Assembly: GCF_021129235.1 (NCBI RefSeq) | Contig: NZ_JAJOMA010000012.1 | Coordinates: 124,001-188,000, forward strand | Source of the DNA: Kineosporia mesophila | Lineage (GTDB): Bacteria; Actinomycetota; Actinomycetes; Actinomycetales; Kineosporiaceae | Length of the DNA: 64,000 nt | Reading direction: 5' to 3' | Part shown: piece after piece, positions 12,367 through 20,945 of the stretch | Position numbering within the stretch: position 1 is the stretch's first letter | How the letters are laid out: the number at the start of each line of letters is the position of its first letter | Notes under the pieces: model-generated | The model's database searches: none | Seen by the model: the letters and a program-made list of their open reading frames with translations, nothing else | What the model was told of the DNA's origin: nothing | Translations under genes and position numbers: made by a program

Positions 12367-13611
12367 ATGCATGACCACGAATCGCTTCAGGACGGAACGC
12401 CGCGGACCAGGCGACGGCCTCCGGCCGGGACGGAAGGCCCGGGGGCCGAGTCCCCGGTGATGCCGGCTCTGCAGCGGGCGACCACACGCGGCGTGCTGCG
12501 GTCGGGTGGGCGCCCCTTGGACGAGGCGACCCGCACCGACATGGAATCCCGTCTGGGCGCGGACTTCTCCGACGTCCGGATCCATGACAACAGTGCTGCC
12601 CGGCGCTCGGCCGCGCAGATCCAGGCCCGGGCCTACACGTCCGGGAACCATGTCGTCATCGGTGAGGGCGGAGAGGACCGGCACACCCTGGCCCATGAAC
12701 TCACCCATGTCATCCAGCAGCGGCAGGGGCCCGTCGCCGGTACCGATCACGGCGGGGGCCTGCGGATCTCGGACCCTTCGGACCGATTCGAGCGGGCGGC
12801 CGAGGCCAATGCGCACCGGGCGCTGTCCGGCCGACCACCGATGAATGCCGAACCCACTGCTGTGCAGCGGGTCTCGCCGGACATGCCCCTGCAGAGGATG
12901 GTTGACAACCGAGGGGGAACCGAGGAGATCTTCAAGGCATTCTTCCAGCCCACCGTCAGTGACAACGATTACTACTACTTTTATCACGGCACGGCCGCGG
13001 ACAATCTGCTCGAGAGTTCCACCCAGGTGCGGGGATCGGTCGTGACGACGAAGGGCATCGGAACCGAGGGCCTGGATCCGAACCTGGGTGGGAGCTCACT
13101 GGGTGCGGCCGGTTACGAGTCCTCGGTGGCGCGGGACTCGCAGGGCGCAACGAAGTTCGGCACCGATCCGAACCTGGCGATGACCTACTCGGCCAATATC
13201 GCCAGGGAAGGAGCGCGACGACCCGGTGTTCTGCTGGAGGTGCGGGTGCGCAAGGAGGAGCTTCAGCGGCTCTGGACGAGGAGGATCCAGGTCGGTCAGC
13301 CGGACCCATACTGGGGGAGGGAGAACGGCGGCGCTGATTCGCAGCACTCGGTGACGTCGCCCATCGACCCGCAGGTTCTTTCGCCGAACGCGGATCTGGC
13401 CCGGCTGAGCGAGGGCGGGCCGATCTACGCCGTGCAGACCAACATGAGGATACCGGCCCACGACATCAAGATCATCGGATTTCATGTTTCCGCGGGGCAG
13501 GAGATGGACGAGCGCAGGTATGCGGCGGCCATGAAGTACGACATGATCGTCGATGAGATCGGTGGGAATTACCCCAGCGACCCGTGGATCACGGCCCACC
13601 CGCATCCCTGA
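12367..13611 (+). CDS. DUF4157 (eCIS-core) protein with an ADP-ribosyltransferase-like C-terminal domain; candidate CIS effector
   Basis: This 414-residue protein shares its first ~150 residues with the gene just upstream: VLRSGGRPLDEATRTDMESR, ADFSDVRIHDN, ARAYTSGNHVVIGE and HELTH at 110-114. After two more QR motifs (TAVQRVS at about 164, PLQRMV at 174) comes a different C-terminal domain. It opens YYYFYHGTAADNLLESS (HGT at 207-209) and continues KFGTDPNLAMTYSAN, GVLLEVRVRKEEL and GPIYAVQTNMRIPAHDI. A His-Gly-Thr in a first strand followed by an alanine-Tyr helix is the PARP/diphtheria-toxin-like ART pattern. The gene is 24 bp downstream of its sister with a GGGAGACGCG ribosome site, so it is the third gene of the operon. 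ART activity is inferred and the third catalytic residue is not obvious to me. Confidence 0.78.
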   Translation: MHDHESLQDGTPRTRRRPPAGTEGPGAESPVMPALQRATTRGVLRSGGRPLDEATRTDMESRLGADFSDVRIHDNSAARRSAAQIQARAYTSGNHVVIGEGGEDRHTLAHELTHVIQQRQGPVAGTDHGGGLRISDPSDRFERAAEANAHRALSGRPPMNAEPTAVQRVSPDMPLQRMVDNRGGTEEIFKAFFQPTVSDNDYYYFYHGTAADNLLESSTQVRGSVVTTKGIGTEGLDPNLGGSSLGAAGYESSVARDSQGATKFGTDPNLAMTYSANIAREGARRPGVLLEVRVRKEELQRLWTRRIQVGQPDPYWGRENGGADSQHSVTSPIDPQVLSPNADLARLSEGGPIYAVQTNMRIPAHDIKIIGFHVSAGQEMDERRYAAAMKYDMIVDEIGGNYPSDPWITAHPHP

Positions 13612-13616
13612 CGGTG

Positions 13617-15929
13617 CTACGGACGTCGACCTCTCGTCGGGAGCCACTGGGTGTGCACCGACAAGGTCACCGCATCAAGGCTTTCCAAGGAGCCCGGAAC
13701 GGCCCGGCGCCGGTCGTGCGCCGCGACGTCGAGCCATACCGGGGCCTGGGGGTGCAGGGGCAGGATGCGCAGGCTGACCTGATCGCCCTGCGCACCGGCG
13801 ATCGTGTCCAGGTCGATCACCCAGCCGGTGCCGTCCCAGAAGCGGTCGGCCACGACCTGCCCGTCGACGCACAGGTGGGCGACGTCCCCGGCCCACTCCA
13901 CCTCCAGCAGCCGGCGGGTGCCATCGGCCGGTTCACCCACGTCCATCAGCCGGTACAGCGTTCCCCGCTCCTCGACGGTCTCGGGGGTGGGCGCCGAGGC
14001 CCGCTCGTGGAAGCTGCCGTACAGCGGCAAGGGGTCAGGACGGGCGGCTGCCACCGGCACCCAGGTCACCGGCCGGGCGGGCAGGGCCGGGGCGGCGGGG
14101 TGGAGCTCCGCCGGCCTGAGCCCTTCGGCCGTGACCGCCCGCAGGCGGGGCCGGCGGTCGGCCAGAACGTGCACCACGCCGCGGTCTTCCCAGAGCGGGT
14201 GATCGCTCAGCAGTACCTGGCGTTCCGGCGTTCCCTCCACGACCCAGACCCGGTCGGCATCCCCGGACGCCACGATCACGACATCGGCCCGGGCGGACGG
14301 CCCGGCCAGGTGCACCGTTCCGCCCGAGGCCGCCGGAACCCGCCACCGGCCCTGTTCGAGCCTCTCACCGGCTCCGGAAACCTCCACCTCGGCATCGATG
14401 GACAGGTCGACGTCGATTCCCGTCTCCGCGACCAGCACCAGCGTGCCGTCATCCAGAACAGTGAGCGCGCTGGCGGTGGCCGACCGCAGAATGACGCCAC
14501 CCAGATCGAGGTTGAAAGGCCAGCGGGCGATCGTGCCGGGCGGCACGTCCAGGGGGCCGAAGGCGGTGCTGCCCTCCGGCGTCTCCACCCGTAACCGCAC
14601 GGCCCGGCACGTCGGCAGCGCGATGTGCGGCTGGTGCCAGTTCACGAAGACGAAGCCGCTGTACCCGTCCGAACGCACCGCCCAGCGCAGTGTCGTGCTG
14701 TCGTCCAGGCCGGCGGGCTGCTGGTCCGGCAGGGAGGCCGGCATCGTGGCCAGTCGCTCACCGAAGGCGGCCAGGAAGGCGTGCTGACGACGCAGGGCAG
14801 CGTGACTGGGGGAGGGCAGACCCGCAGCACCGATCGCGGCGTGGAAGTCGTAGTCGGTCACCGGCAGGTCGTTGGGGTATCCGGTGGCGTGGGACTCCTG
14901 GGCCGGGCCGATATCCGATGGGTTCAGCCCACCGGCATACATGTAGTAGCCCTGCCACATCGAGCCGCTGCCCAGCTTGGCGTTGGCGACCGCCGCGATG
15001 TCGGCGGCGGCCGGGACGATGCGCCGGTGGTAGGTGGTGGCCATCCCTCCGCCCAGCTCGCAGGTGGCCGGCGGGAACCGGTCCGGCGCGACCGGTCCCT
15101 CGCCGCTCGGGGCCGTCCCCGCCTGAAGGTCCCGCACGTCGGCCCCGACCCCCGGATCGTCCCACTCGTGGGAGAAGGAGAAGTGCGCGCGGAAGTTCGG
15201 GGCCCAGCCGTCCTGCGCGTCCACCCAGAAACCGTCCCCGTAGCCGGCCCACAGCGGGAAGACCTCGTCGGCGGGCAGATCGGCGCCGCCCCAGGCGGTG
15301 GCCGTCCACAACGGCGCGCTCAACCCCGACTCCCGGGCCATGGCCTTGAGGGTGAGCAGGTGCCCCGGCTCGGTGTACAGCTCGTTCTCCAGCTGCAAGC
15401 CGACGACGGGGCTGCCGGGCCCGCACAGATGCCCCAGTTCCTGGCCCAGCCGGGCGAACCAGGGCCGCACCAGATCCAGGTAGGCGGGATCGTCGGTGCG
15501 GTGACGCACCGGCTCCTGCTGCACCCAGTCGGGGAAACCGCCGTTGCGCACCTCGCCGTGCACCCAGGGGCCCAGACGCAGCACGACGTTCAGGTCCAGC
15601 TCGGCGCACAACGACACGAACGCAGCCACGTCCCGGTTGCCGTCGAACCGGGCCTGGCCCGGCCGGGGCTCGTGGTGCAGCCAGATCAGATACGTGGAGA
15701 TCACGTCGATACCGCCCGAGCGCATCAGCAGCAGACGTTCACGCCAGCGCTCGCGGGGGACGCGGGAGTAGTGGATCTCTCCCGATACCGGGATCCACGG
15801 GCGCCCGTCCCGCAGCAGGCTGCGCGAGCTCAGCCCGATGCGATGGTGCGGGTCCACGTCGGCCATGGCCGGGCGGGTGACGGGATCGCTCCAGTCCTGG
15901 TGACGCGTGATCAGGTCGTGTGCAGGCAT
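13617..15929 (-). CDS. Glycoside hydrolase family 35 beta-galactosidase
   Basis: The 770-residue protein begins its catalytic barrel with WIPVSGEIHYSRVPRERW, GIDVISTYLIWLHHEP and LRLGPWVHGEVRNGGFPDW, all landmark GH35 segments. The acid/base glutamate lies in GLQLENELY, and the nucleophile is probably the glutamate of ATCELGGGMATTYHRR. Beta-sandwich domains fill the last ~300 residues. No signal peptide is present, so it should act inside the cell on imported galactosides. The gene ends 6 bp from the convergent DUF4157 gene and lies 34 bp downstream of an MFS gene on the same strand. With the LacI regulator it makes a sugar-use cassette unrelated to the CIS genes on both sides. Confidence 0.9.
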   Translation of the reverse strand: MPAHDLITRHQDWSDPVTRPAMADVDPHHRIGLSSRSLLRDGRPWIPVSGEIHYSRVPRERWRERLLLMRSGGIDVISTYLIWLHHEPRPGQARFDGNRDVAAFVSLCAELDLNVVLRLGPWVHGEVRNGGFPDWVQQEPVRHRTDDPAYLDLVRPWFARLGQELGHLCGPGSPVVGLQLENELYTEPGHLLTLKAMARESGLSAPLWTATAWGGADLPADEVFPLWAGYGDGFWVDAQDGWAPNFRAHFSFSHEWDDPGVGADVRDLQAGTAPSGEGPVAPDRFPPATCELGGGMATTYHRRIVPAAADIAAVANAKLGSGSMWQGYYMYAGGLNPSDIGPAQESHATGYPNDLPVTDYDFHAAIGAAGLPSPSHAALRRQHAFLAAFGERLATMPASLPDQQPAGLDDSTTLRWAVRSDGYSGFVFVNWHQPHIALPTCRAVRLRVETPEGSTAFGPLDVPPGTIARWPFNLDLGGVILRSATASALTVLDDGTLVLVAETGIDVDLSIDAEVEVSGAGERLEQGRWRVPAASGGTVHLAGPSARADVVIVASGDADRVWVVEGTPERQVLLSDHPLWEDRGVVHVLADRRPRLRAVTAEGLRPAELHPAAPALPARPVTWVPVAAARPDPLPLYGSFHERASAPTPETVEERGTLYRLMDVGEPADGTRRLLEVEWAGDVAHLCVDGQVVADRFWDGTGWVIDLDTIAGAQGDQVSLRILPLHPQAPVWLDVAAHDRRRAVPGSLESLDAVTLSVHTQWLPTRGRRP

Positions 15930-15963
15930 GACGGAACTCCTCGTCGAGATGGCCTTGCCGCGG

Positions 15964-17193
15964 TCAGCGCGTGGTGGTGCGTGGGCGAAGGGCTCCTGCG
16001 GCCAGGGCGGCGATCAGGAAGAACAGCGCCAGGAGCCAGAAAGCGGTGAGGAGGCTGGTGATCTGGGCCAGGAACCCGACGGCGGGCGGGCCGGCCAGGT
16101 TGGCGAAGTAGCCGAGGGTCGCGACGATGCTGACCCGGGCGGCGGGGTTCGGGCCGCTGTCGGCGGCGGCGGACATACCCAGGGGGAATCCCATGGAGAC
16201 GCCGATCGCCCACAGCAGGACGGCTACCAGCATCACGACGGGGTGGCCGGCCAGGATGAACAGGACGACGCCGAGGACGCCCAGGAGCGAGGTGATCTGG
16301 ACGGTCCGCACGCGTCCGAGCCGATCGACCACGGGTCCGCCCAGGACGCGGGCGGTGGTCTCACCGATCGCGAACGCGGTGAAGAAGAGCGCGGCGATCG
16401 AGGGTGACTGGCCGTGGCCGTCGCTGGCGGCCAGGGTCAGCCAGTTGTTGGCCGATCCCTCGCCCAGTTCGGCGCCGAGCATGACCAGGCCGATCGTCAG
16501 CAGGCGCCAGTCGGCCCAGCCGCGCAGCCAGACCCGGAACCTTTCGCCGCGGGAGAGTTCTGCCGCGGTCCCGGTCTGTTCCTCGCGCGGGCCGCCGGGG
16601 ATGGCCGTGGCGGCGAACAGGGCGAGCGCGGCCATCAGGAATGCCTCGGCGGTGAACTGCGTCGCGGGATTGATGCCGAGCGCGGCACAGCCGGCACCGA
16701 TGCCTGCTCCCACCGCGGCGCCCGCGGACCAGGCCGCGTGCATCAGGGGCATGAGGGTGCGCCCGGCCGCCCGTTCGATGCCGGCGCCATCGACATTGAT
16801 CATTACGTCGAGCGTGCCGATCGCGAAGCCGGCCACGACGAAGCCCACGGCAACGACCGGCACGGAATGCAGCACGGTCGAGCCGACACCGATGATCGTC
16901 ACGGCCGCGGCGATCACCAGCATCGCCCCGGGGACCGCCCGGCGGGCGCCGAACCGGGTGAGCAGAGGTGTCGAGGACAGCAGGCCGACGACCGAACCGA
17001 CGGTGATCCCCGCCAGGAGCACGCCGATGCCACCGGTATCGAGATCCAGATCGGCCCGGAGGGCGGGGAGGCGGGGGCCCCAGGTCGACAGGGCCAGACC
17101 GCCGACAGCGAAAGCAGCGAAGATCGCGTTGCGCCAGCGGGCCAGCGCAGCGCGATCGATCGTCTGGGTCTTCATGGTGGCGGGGTCATTCAC
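15964..17193 (-). CDS. MFS transporter, probably for the beta-galactosidase substrate
   Basis: This 409-residue protein has the hydrophobic pattern of a 12-helix major facilitator. The first helices hold FAAFAVGGLALSTWGPRLPAL and the loop LSSTPLLTRFGARRAVPGA, a variant of the conserved helix 2-3 motif. It resembles the YbjJ/FucP-like group of sugar and unknown-substrate MFS proteins. Position suggests that it imports a galactoside or oligosaccharide for the GH35 enzyme 34 bp downstream. A second Met at residue 7 is an alternative start. Expression is probably controlled by the LacI protein through the palindrome 75 bp upstream. Confidence 0.82.
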   Translation of the reverse strand: MNDPATMKTQTIDRAALARWRNAIFAAFAVGGLALSTWGPRLPALRADLDLDTGGIGVLLAGITVGSVVGLLSSTPLLTRFGARRAVPGAMLVIAAAVTIIGVGSTVLHSVPVVAVGFVVAGFAIGTLDVMINVDGAGIERAAGRTLMPLMHAAWSAGAAVGAGIGAGCAALGINPATQFTAEAFLMAALALFAATAIPGGPREEQTGTAAELSRGERFRVWLRGWADWRLLTIGLVMLGAELGEGSANNWLTLAASDGHGQSPSIAALFFTAFAIGETTARVLGGPVVDRLGRVRTVQITSLLGVLGVVLFILAGHPVVMLVAVLLWAIGVSMGFPLGMSAAADSGPNPAARVSIVATLGYFANLAGPPAVGFLAQITSLLTAFWLLALFFLIAALAAGALRPRTTTR

Positions 17194-17267
17194 AGCGATG
17201 ATCCAGTCTGAGCGCGGGTGGGAAACGGGAGTGAAGCCACCCGGTCCACTGCGTGCCCGGCGGCTCC

Positions 17268-17291
17268 GTTACCGTTCACGTGAACGGTAAC
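17268..17291. promoter_or_regulatory. 24-bp perfect palindrome, likely LacI-family operator
   Basis: The half-site GTTACCGTTCAC is followed immediately by its exact reverse complement. It lies between the divergent MFS gene (75 bp away) and the lacI-like gene (60 bp away). LacI-family repressors bind such palindromes with a central CG step, and this one centres on CACGTG. It is well placed to control both directions. Confidence 0.85.
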
Positions 17292-17350
17292 AGCAGAGTC
17301 CGCCCGAGCGCATCAACACTTTCGGGAAGGCTCACTAGACTGGGTGGACT

Positions 17351-18361
17351 GTGAAAAACGACGATCTGCCCGCCGGGCGCACGAGCCCTCAGCGCGTGAC
17401 CTTGCGCGACGTCGCCCGCGCGGCCGGTGTTTCCCACCAGACCGTGTCCCGGGCCATCAACGACAAGGGCGAGATCGACCCCGAAACCCGTCGCCGCATC
17501 CTCGAGGTGGCCCAGCAACTCCGGTACCGGCCTTCGCGATTCGCCCGCGGACTGGTCCGCCCCGGCGCGACCACGATCGGCCTGGTCGTCGACGACATCC
17601 TGAACCCGTTCTTCCCCGAGCTCATCGCCGGCGTCATCAGCGCCGCCGAGCAGCGCTCCTGGACGGTGCTGATCAGCACCACGCAGAACCACCCGGAGCG
17701 GGAGCCAGAACTGCTGGGTTCACTGGCCGGGCAGGTCGACGCCTTGATCGGCTACCTGTCCCAGCAGGACGCCGCGCTCGCGGCCGCCGTGGAAGGCCTG
17801 CCGCTCGTCGTCATGGGGCGCCCGGCCCAGGAGAGCGCCTTCGGTGCCGTGGACGTCGATGTACGCCCCGGCGTTCAGGCGGCCGTCGACCATCTGATCG
17901 CCCGGGGCCACCGGCAGATCGGCATGATCGACTGCCCGACCGCGTGCGAACCGGGCCGGCGGGCGGTCTTGCTGGAAGCAGCCGCCGCTCACGGTGTCCC
18001 CCTGCCCGCCGGCGCGATCGTCGCGGCCGACCCGAACCAGGTCGGCGGGGAGGAGGGCCTGGCCCGGCTGCTGACCGCGGAGCCCGGCGTCACCGCGGTG
18101 CTGGCCTTCAACGACGTCGTGGCCATGGGCGCCTACCGCACCGCTCGTCGCCTCGGTCTGTCGATACCCGGTGACATTGCGCTGATCGGCTTCGACGGCC
18201 TCAGCGTGGGTGAGGTCCTCGACCCGCCGCTGACCACGATCAACGTCGACAAGCGCCGGATGGGCGAGCTGGCCGTGGCCCAGGTCGAACGTCTGCTGGC
18301 GGGAGAGGACTCGCCCCTGGCGATGCTCTCGACCGACCTCCTGGTCCGGGATTCCGCCTGA
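17351..18361 (+). CDS. LacI-family transcriptional regulator
   Basis: From the GTG at 17351 the product is 336 residues. The N-terminal helix-turn-helix and hinge read DVARAAGVSHQTVSRAI and LRYRPSRFARGL. The remainder is a periplasmic-binding-protein-like core with TIGLVVDDILNPFFPELIAG and IALIGFDGLSVGEVLDPPLT. It should repress the divergent MFS-GH35 operon and probably itself until a galactoside-type ligand is present. The 24-bp palindrome just upstream is the obvious operator. The gene converges on the CIS ATPase gene 18 bp away, so the sugar cassette ends here. Confidence 0.9.
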   Translation: MKNDDLPAGRTSPQRVTLRDVARAAGVSHQTVSRAINDKGEIDPETRRRILEVAQQLRYRPSRFARGLVRPGATTIGLVVDDILNPFFPELIAGVISAAEQRSWTVLISTTQNHPEREPELLGSLAGQVDALIGYLSQQDAALAAAVEGLPLVVMGRPAQESAFGAVDVDVRPGVQAAVDHLIARGHRQIGMIDCPTACEPGRRAVLLEAAAAHGVPLPAGAIVAADPNQVGGEEGLARLLTAEPGVTAVLAFNDVVAMGAYRTARRLGLSIPGDIALIGFDGLSVGEVLDPPLTTINVDKRRMGELAVAQVERLLAGEDSPLAMLSTDLLVRDSA

Positions 18362-18379
18362 CCTGCGGCTGAACCCGGT

Positions 18380-20368
18380 TCAGAAAGACGAAACATTCAC
18401 CAGACGGCCCATTTTGCGGTACTCGCGCTCGGCGCCGGACCACAGGTCGTCGTGCGTGACCCGGCCGTCACGCCCGGCGGCGAGATAGGCGGCGGTGACG
18501 CAGGCGCTGTGGATGGCGCCGCCGGGCATCTCGAACCGGGTGGCGACGTGGGCCGGATCGAGACCGGGTTCGAGCGGGGCCCCGGCCAGACTGTGATGCC
18601 ACAACCGGGCCCGCTGCCCCGCGTCCGGGAACGGGAAGTCGACCACCAGGTCCAGGCGGCGGGTGAAGGCGTCGTCGATATTGGCCCGCAGGTTGGTGGT
18701 CAGCAGGGCGATCCCGTCGAACTGCTCCAGACGCTGCAGCAGGTAGGCGCTTTGCATGTTGGCGTGCTTGTCGTGGGAGTCCTTGACCTCGGAGCGCTTG
18801 CCGAACACGGCGTCCGCCTCGTCGAACACCAGCACGGCGTCGCTCTGATCGGCCTCGGTGAAGATCCGCTCCAGGTTCTTCTCGGTCTCCCCGATGTACT
18901 TGTCCACCACGGAGGACAGGTCGACCACGTAGAGGTCCAGGCCGAGTTCGCCGGCCACCACTTCGGCCGACATGGTCTTGCCGGTGCCGGACTCCCCGGC
19001 GAACAGGGCGATCACACCCCGGCCGCGCCCCCCGCCGGTACGCATCCGCCAGTCGCCGAGCACCCGGTCGCGCTGGCGCGCCCGTAGCGCCAGTTCGCGC
19101 AGGGAGCTCAGAGGTTCGGCGGGGAGCACCAGGTCGGCCCAGCCGACGCCGGGCGTCACCCGGCGGGCGTGGCGGTCCAGCAACGGGGCGGACTGGCGCC
19201 GGGCCGCCTGCTGGATGTGGGTCCGGGTCAGGGGGCCGCCGTCGAGCGCGGCCAGGGCCAGGGCCGAGCGGGTGGCCCGGCGCACCTGGTCCGCGCCCAG
19301 GCGGTACGGGGACACCGTCGAGGCCAGGTCCAGTCCGTCGGCGGCGGAACCGAACTCGTCGAGCCAGAGCTGGGCCGGGGCGCTGCGGGGGCCGGGGGCC
19401 TCCAGCGGAATCGGGGCGCCGGTCGATGACCAGTGCGGGTCGTACGGGGCACTGCCGGTCAGGACGACCGGGACCCGGGCGGTTTCCAGGGCCTGGATCA
19501 GCCGGGTCGTCCCGGCCGGGTCGTCCGGGAGTGGCCCGGCCACGATCGCCGCCTGCCGCAGCCGCGCCTCCCGGACCAGCGCGGGCACAAGCTTTCCGTC
19601 GGTGGAGGTGAACCGCAGCACGGGGTGGCCGGTGGCGAGCAGTGCGGCCACCGCCACCGCGGCTCCCGATCCGGGGCGGGTCTCGTGCAGATGGACGACG
19701 GTCGCCTGATCCCGAGCGGTCAGCAGGTTGGCCAGTCGGTGCGTGAAATTACGGTCCAGCAGAGAATCCGGATCGTTCTGGCCGATCAGCTGGACGGCGT
19801 TCGTCAGGCTCCCGTCCAGGGTGTCGTCACCGAGGAGGTGGGCGACGACCCGCTCGGGGACCTGAAGGTTGCGGCTCGGGAGCGAAAGGTGAGGGTTGTC
19901 GTCCATCATGATCAGGTGGTCGGCGAAAAGAGGCGCCCCAGGGTGGAAGCGGGCCCGGGCCAGGATCTGGTCGGTCTGTAGCCCGGCCAGTTCGAGGGCG
20001 AGCGCCACGGTGGCCCGGCGGCGGCTGACGTCGTCGTTCAGGTAACCGTAGAGCGGCTCGAACCGCCGGCTCACGTCCGGGGCCAGCGCCACCACCAGGA
20101 TGTGCAGGTCGAGGGGGCTGAGTGCGAAAGTCTCGGCGAGGGAGAGCAATCGTCCTTCGGGACGGCGCAGGGCGGCGGCGTAGGCGTCGGTGCCGGGCAC
20201 CGGATCAGGCCGGCGGTCCAGGAGATAGGTGACGGCCTCGGCGGACAGGAACAGGCCGCGCAGCGGATCGGTGGCTGTCGGGTCACCGGCGGAACGATTC
20301 TCTATGAGTACCGCCACCCGGTCGTGCAGCAGTTCCAGGCGGGGCATGAGTTCGCTGTGATCATCCAT
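18380..20368 (-). CDS. CIS-associated AAA+ ATPase
   Basis: The 662-residue product starts at MDDHSELMPRLELL, with AGGAG seven bases upstream; the open frame extends further but lacks support. The first ~430 residues are a helical N-domain found in eCIS ATPases. The AAA+ module follows: Walker A FAGESGTGKT near residue 455, Walker B AVLVFDEADAVFGKR near 510, sensor ALLTTNLRANIDDAFTRR and a C-terminal lid. This is the Cis15/Afp15 position, where an AAA ATPase is needed for assembly of the particle. It is probably cytoplasmic and hexameric. The gene overlaps the DUF4255 gene by 8 bp, so the two are co-translated. Confidence 0.88.
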   Translation of the reverse strand: MDDHSELMPRLELLHDRVAVLIENRSAGDPTATDPLRGLFLSAEAVTYLLDRRPDPVPGTDAYAAALRRPEGRLLSLAETFALSPLDLHILVVALAPDVSRRFEPLYGYLNDDVSRRRATVALALELAGLQTDQILARARFHPGAPLFADHLIMMDDNPHLSLPSRNLQVPERVVAHLLGDDTLDGSLTNAVQLIGQNDPDSLLDRNFTHRLANLLTARDQATVVHLHETRPGSGAAVAVAALLATGHPVLRFTSTDGKLVPALVREARLRQAAIVAGPLPDDPAGTTRLIQALETARVPVVLTGSAPYDPHWSSTGAPIPLEAPGPRSAPAQLWLDEFGSAADGLDLASTVSPYRLGADQVRRATRSALALAALDGGPLTRTHIQQAARRQSAPLLDRHARRVTPGVGWADLVLPAEPLSSLRELALRARQRDRVLGDWRMRTGGGRGRGVIALFAGESGTGKTMSAEVVAGELGLDLYVVDLSSVVDKYIGETEKNLERIFTEADQSDAVLVFDEADAVFGKRSEVKDSHDKHANMQSAYLLQRLEQFDGIALLTTNLRANIDDAFTRRLDLVVDFPFPDAGQRARLWHHSLAGAPLEPGLDPAHVATRFEMPGGAIHSACVTAAYLAAGRDGRVTHDDLWSGAEREYRKMGRLVNVSSF

Positions 20369-20945
20369 CGGAACTCCTGTCGTGCACGTCGACGACGGCC
20401 GGCTGGGTGACCGGCGGGGCGACCGGGAATTCCGGCAGCACCGGGAACGGGGCAATGATCACGACATCCAGCGACGGTTTCAGTTCTCCTCCCAGCGCCG
20501 ACCAGATGTCGGCGATCGAGCGCGACTCCGGGGGTGGCACCGCCACCGAAATCTGCACGGCCCGGGTGATCTCGGCGACCGAGGGCGGTAGATCGTCCGG
20601 CGGGAGGATCTCGTTGCGCAGTAGGCATCCGAGAACTGATGACAGCAGCCGGTGTTCGTCCTCAGGCAGACGGGTCCAGGCGGTCACCAGGTAGGACAGG
20701 CGGAACCAGCGCGGCTGCATCCGCCGGGCCTGCACCTGGCCGGCCGGGTCGCGGACGGTGGCGGCCCCGCGCTCGCGCCGGGACACCTCCTCACGGATGT
20801 CGTACAGGTAGGCGTCGATGGTGGGGGAGTTGCGCCGCGCCGCCCAGTCCCGGCTGGGTGCGTCGAACAGCACCTCGGCCGAACCGTCCGGCAGGGCCTG
20901 GCGTTTGATCAGGCGGCGCACCGACTCGTCGATCTCGTTGATCAC
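20361..20945 (-). CDS. CIS DUF4255 protein, tube/sheath terminator (cap) candidate
   Basis: The 194-residue product is a DUF4255 (Pvc16_N, PF14065) protein. It opens MINEIDESVRRLIKRQAL and has the conserved LSYLVTAWTRLPEDEHRLLS and ILPPDDLP segments. In Photorhabdus and Serratia systems the equivalent (Pvc16/Afp16) sits at the distal end of the particle, stopping tube growth and docking the last sheath ring. The last 30 residues are Pro/Val rich and probably disordered. It lies between the regulator (4-bp ATGA overlap) and the ATPase (8-bp overlap), forming a compact three-gene unit. Confidence 0.88.
   Translation of the reverse strand: MINEIDESVRRLIKRQALPDGSAEVLFDAPSRDWAARRNSPTIDAYLYDIREEVSRRERGAATVRDPAGQVQARRMQPRWFRLSYLVTAWTRLPEDEHRLLSSVLGCLLRNEILPPDDLPPSVAEITRAVQISVAVPPPESRSIADIWSALGGELKPSLDVVIIAPFPVLPEFPVAPPVTQPAVVDVHDRSSDG

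Noticed and set aside
9799-12987. 1062-codon minus-strand ORF antisense to the DUF4157 genes
   Set aside because: High-GC composition artefact; the + strand carries recognisable domains and coupled starts.
18369-18383. CTGAACC-C-GGTTCAG inverted repeat between lacI-like and ATPase genes
   Set aside because: Single-base loop and only 7 bp; it overlaps the ATPase stop, too weak to call a terminator.
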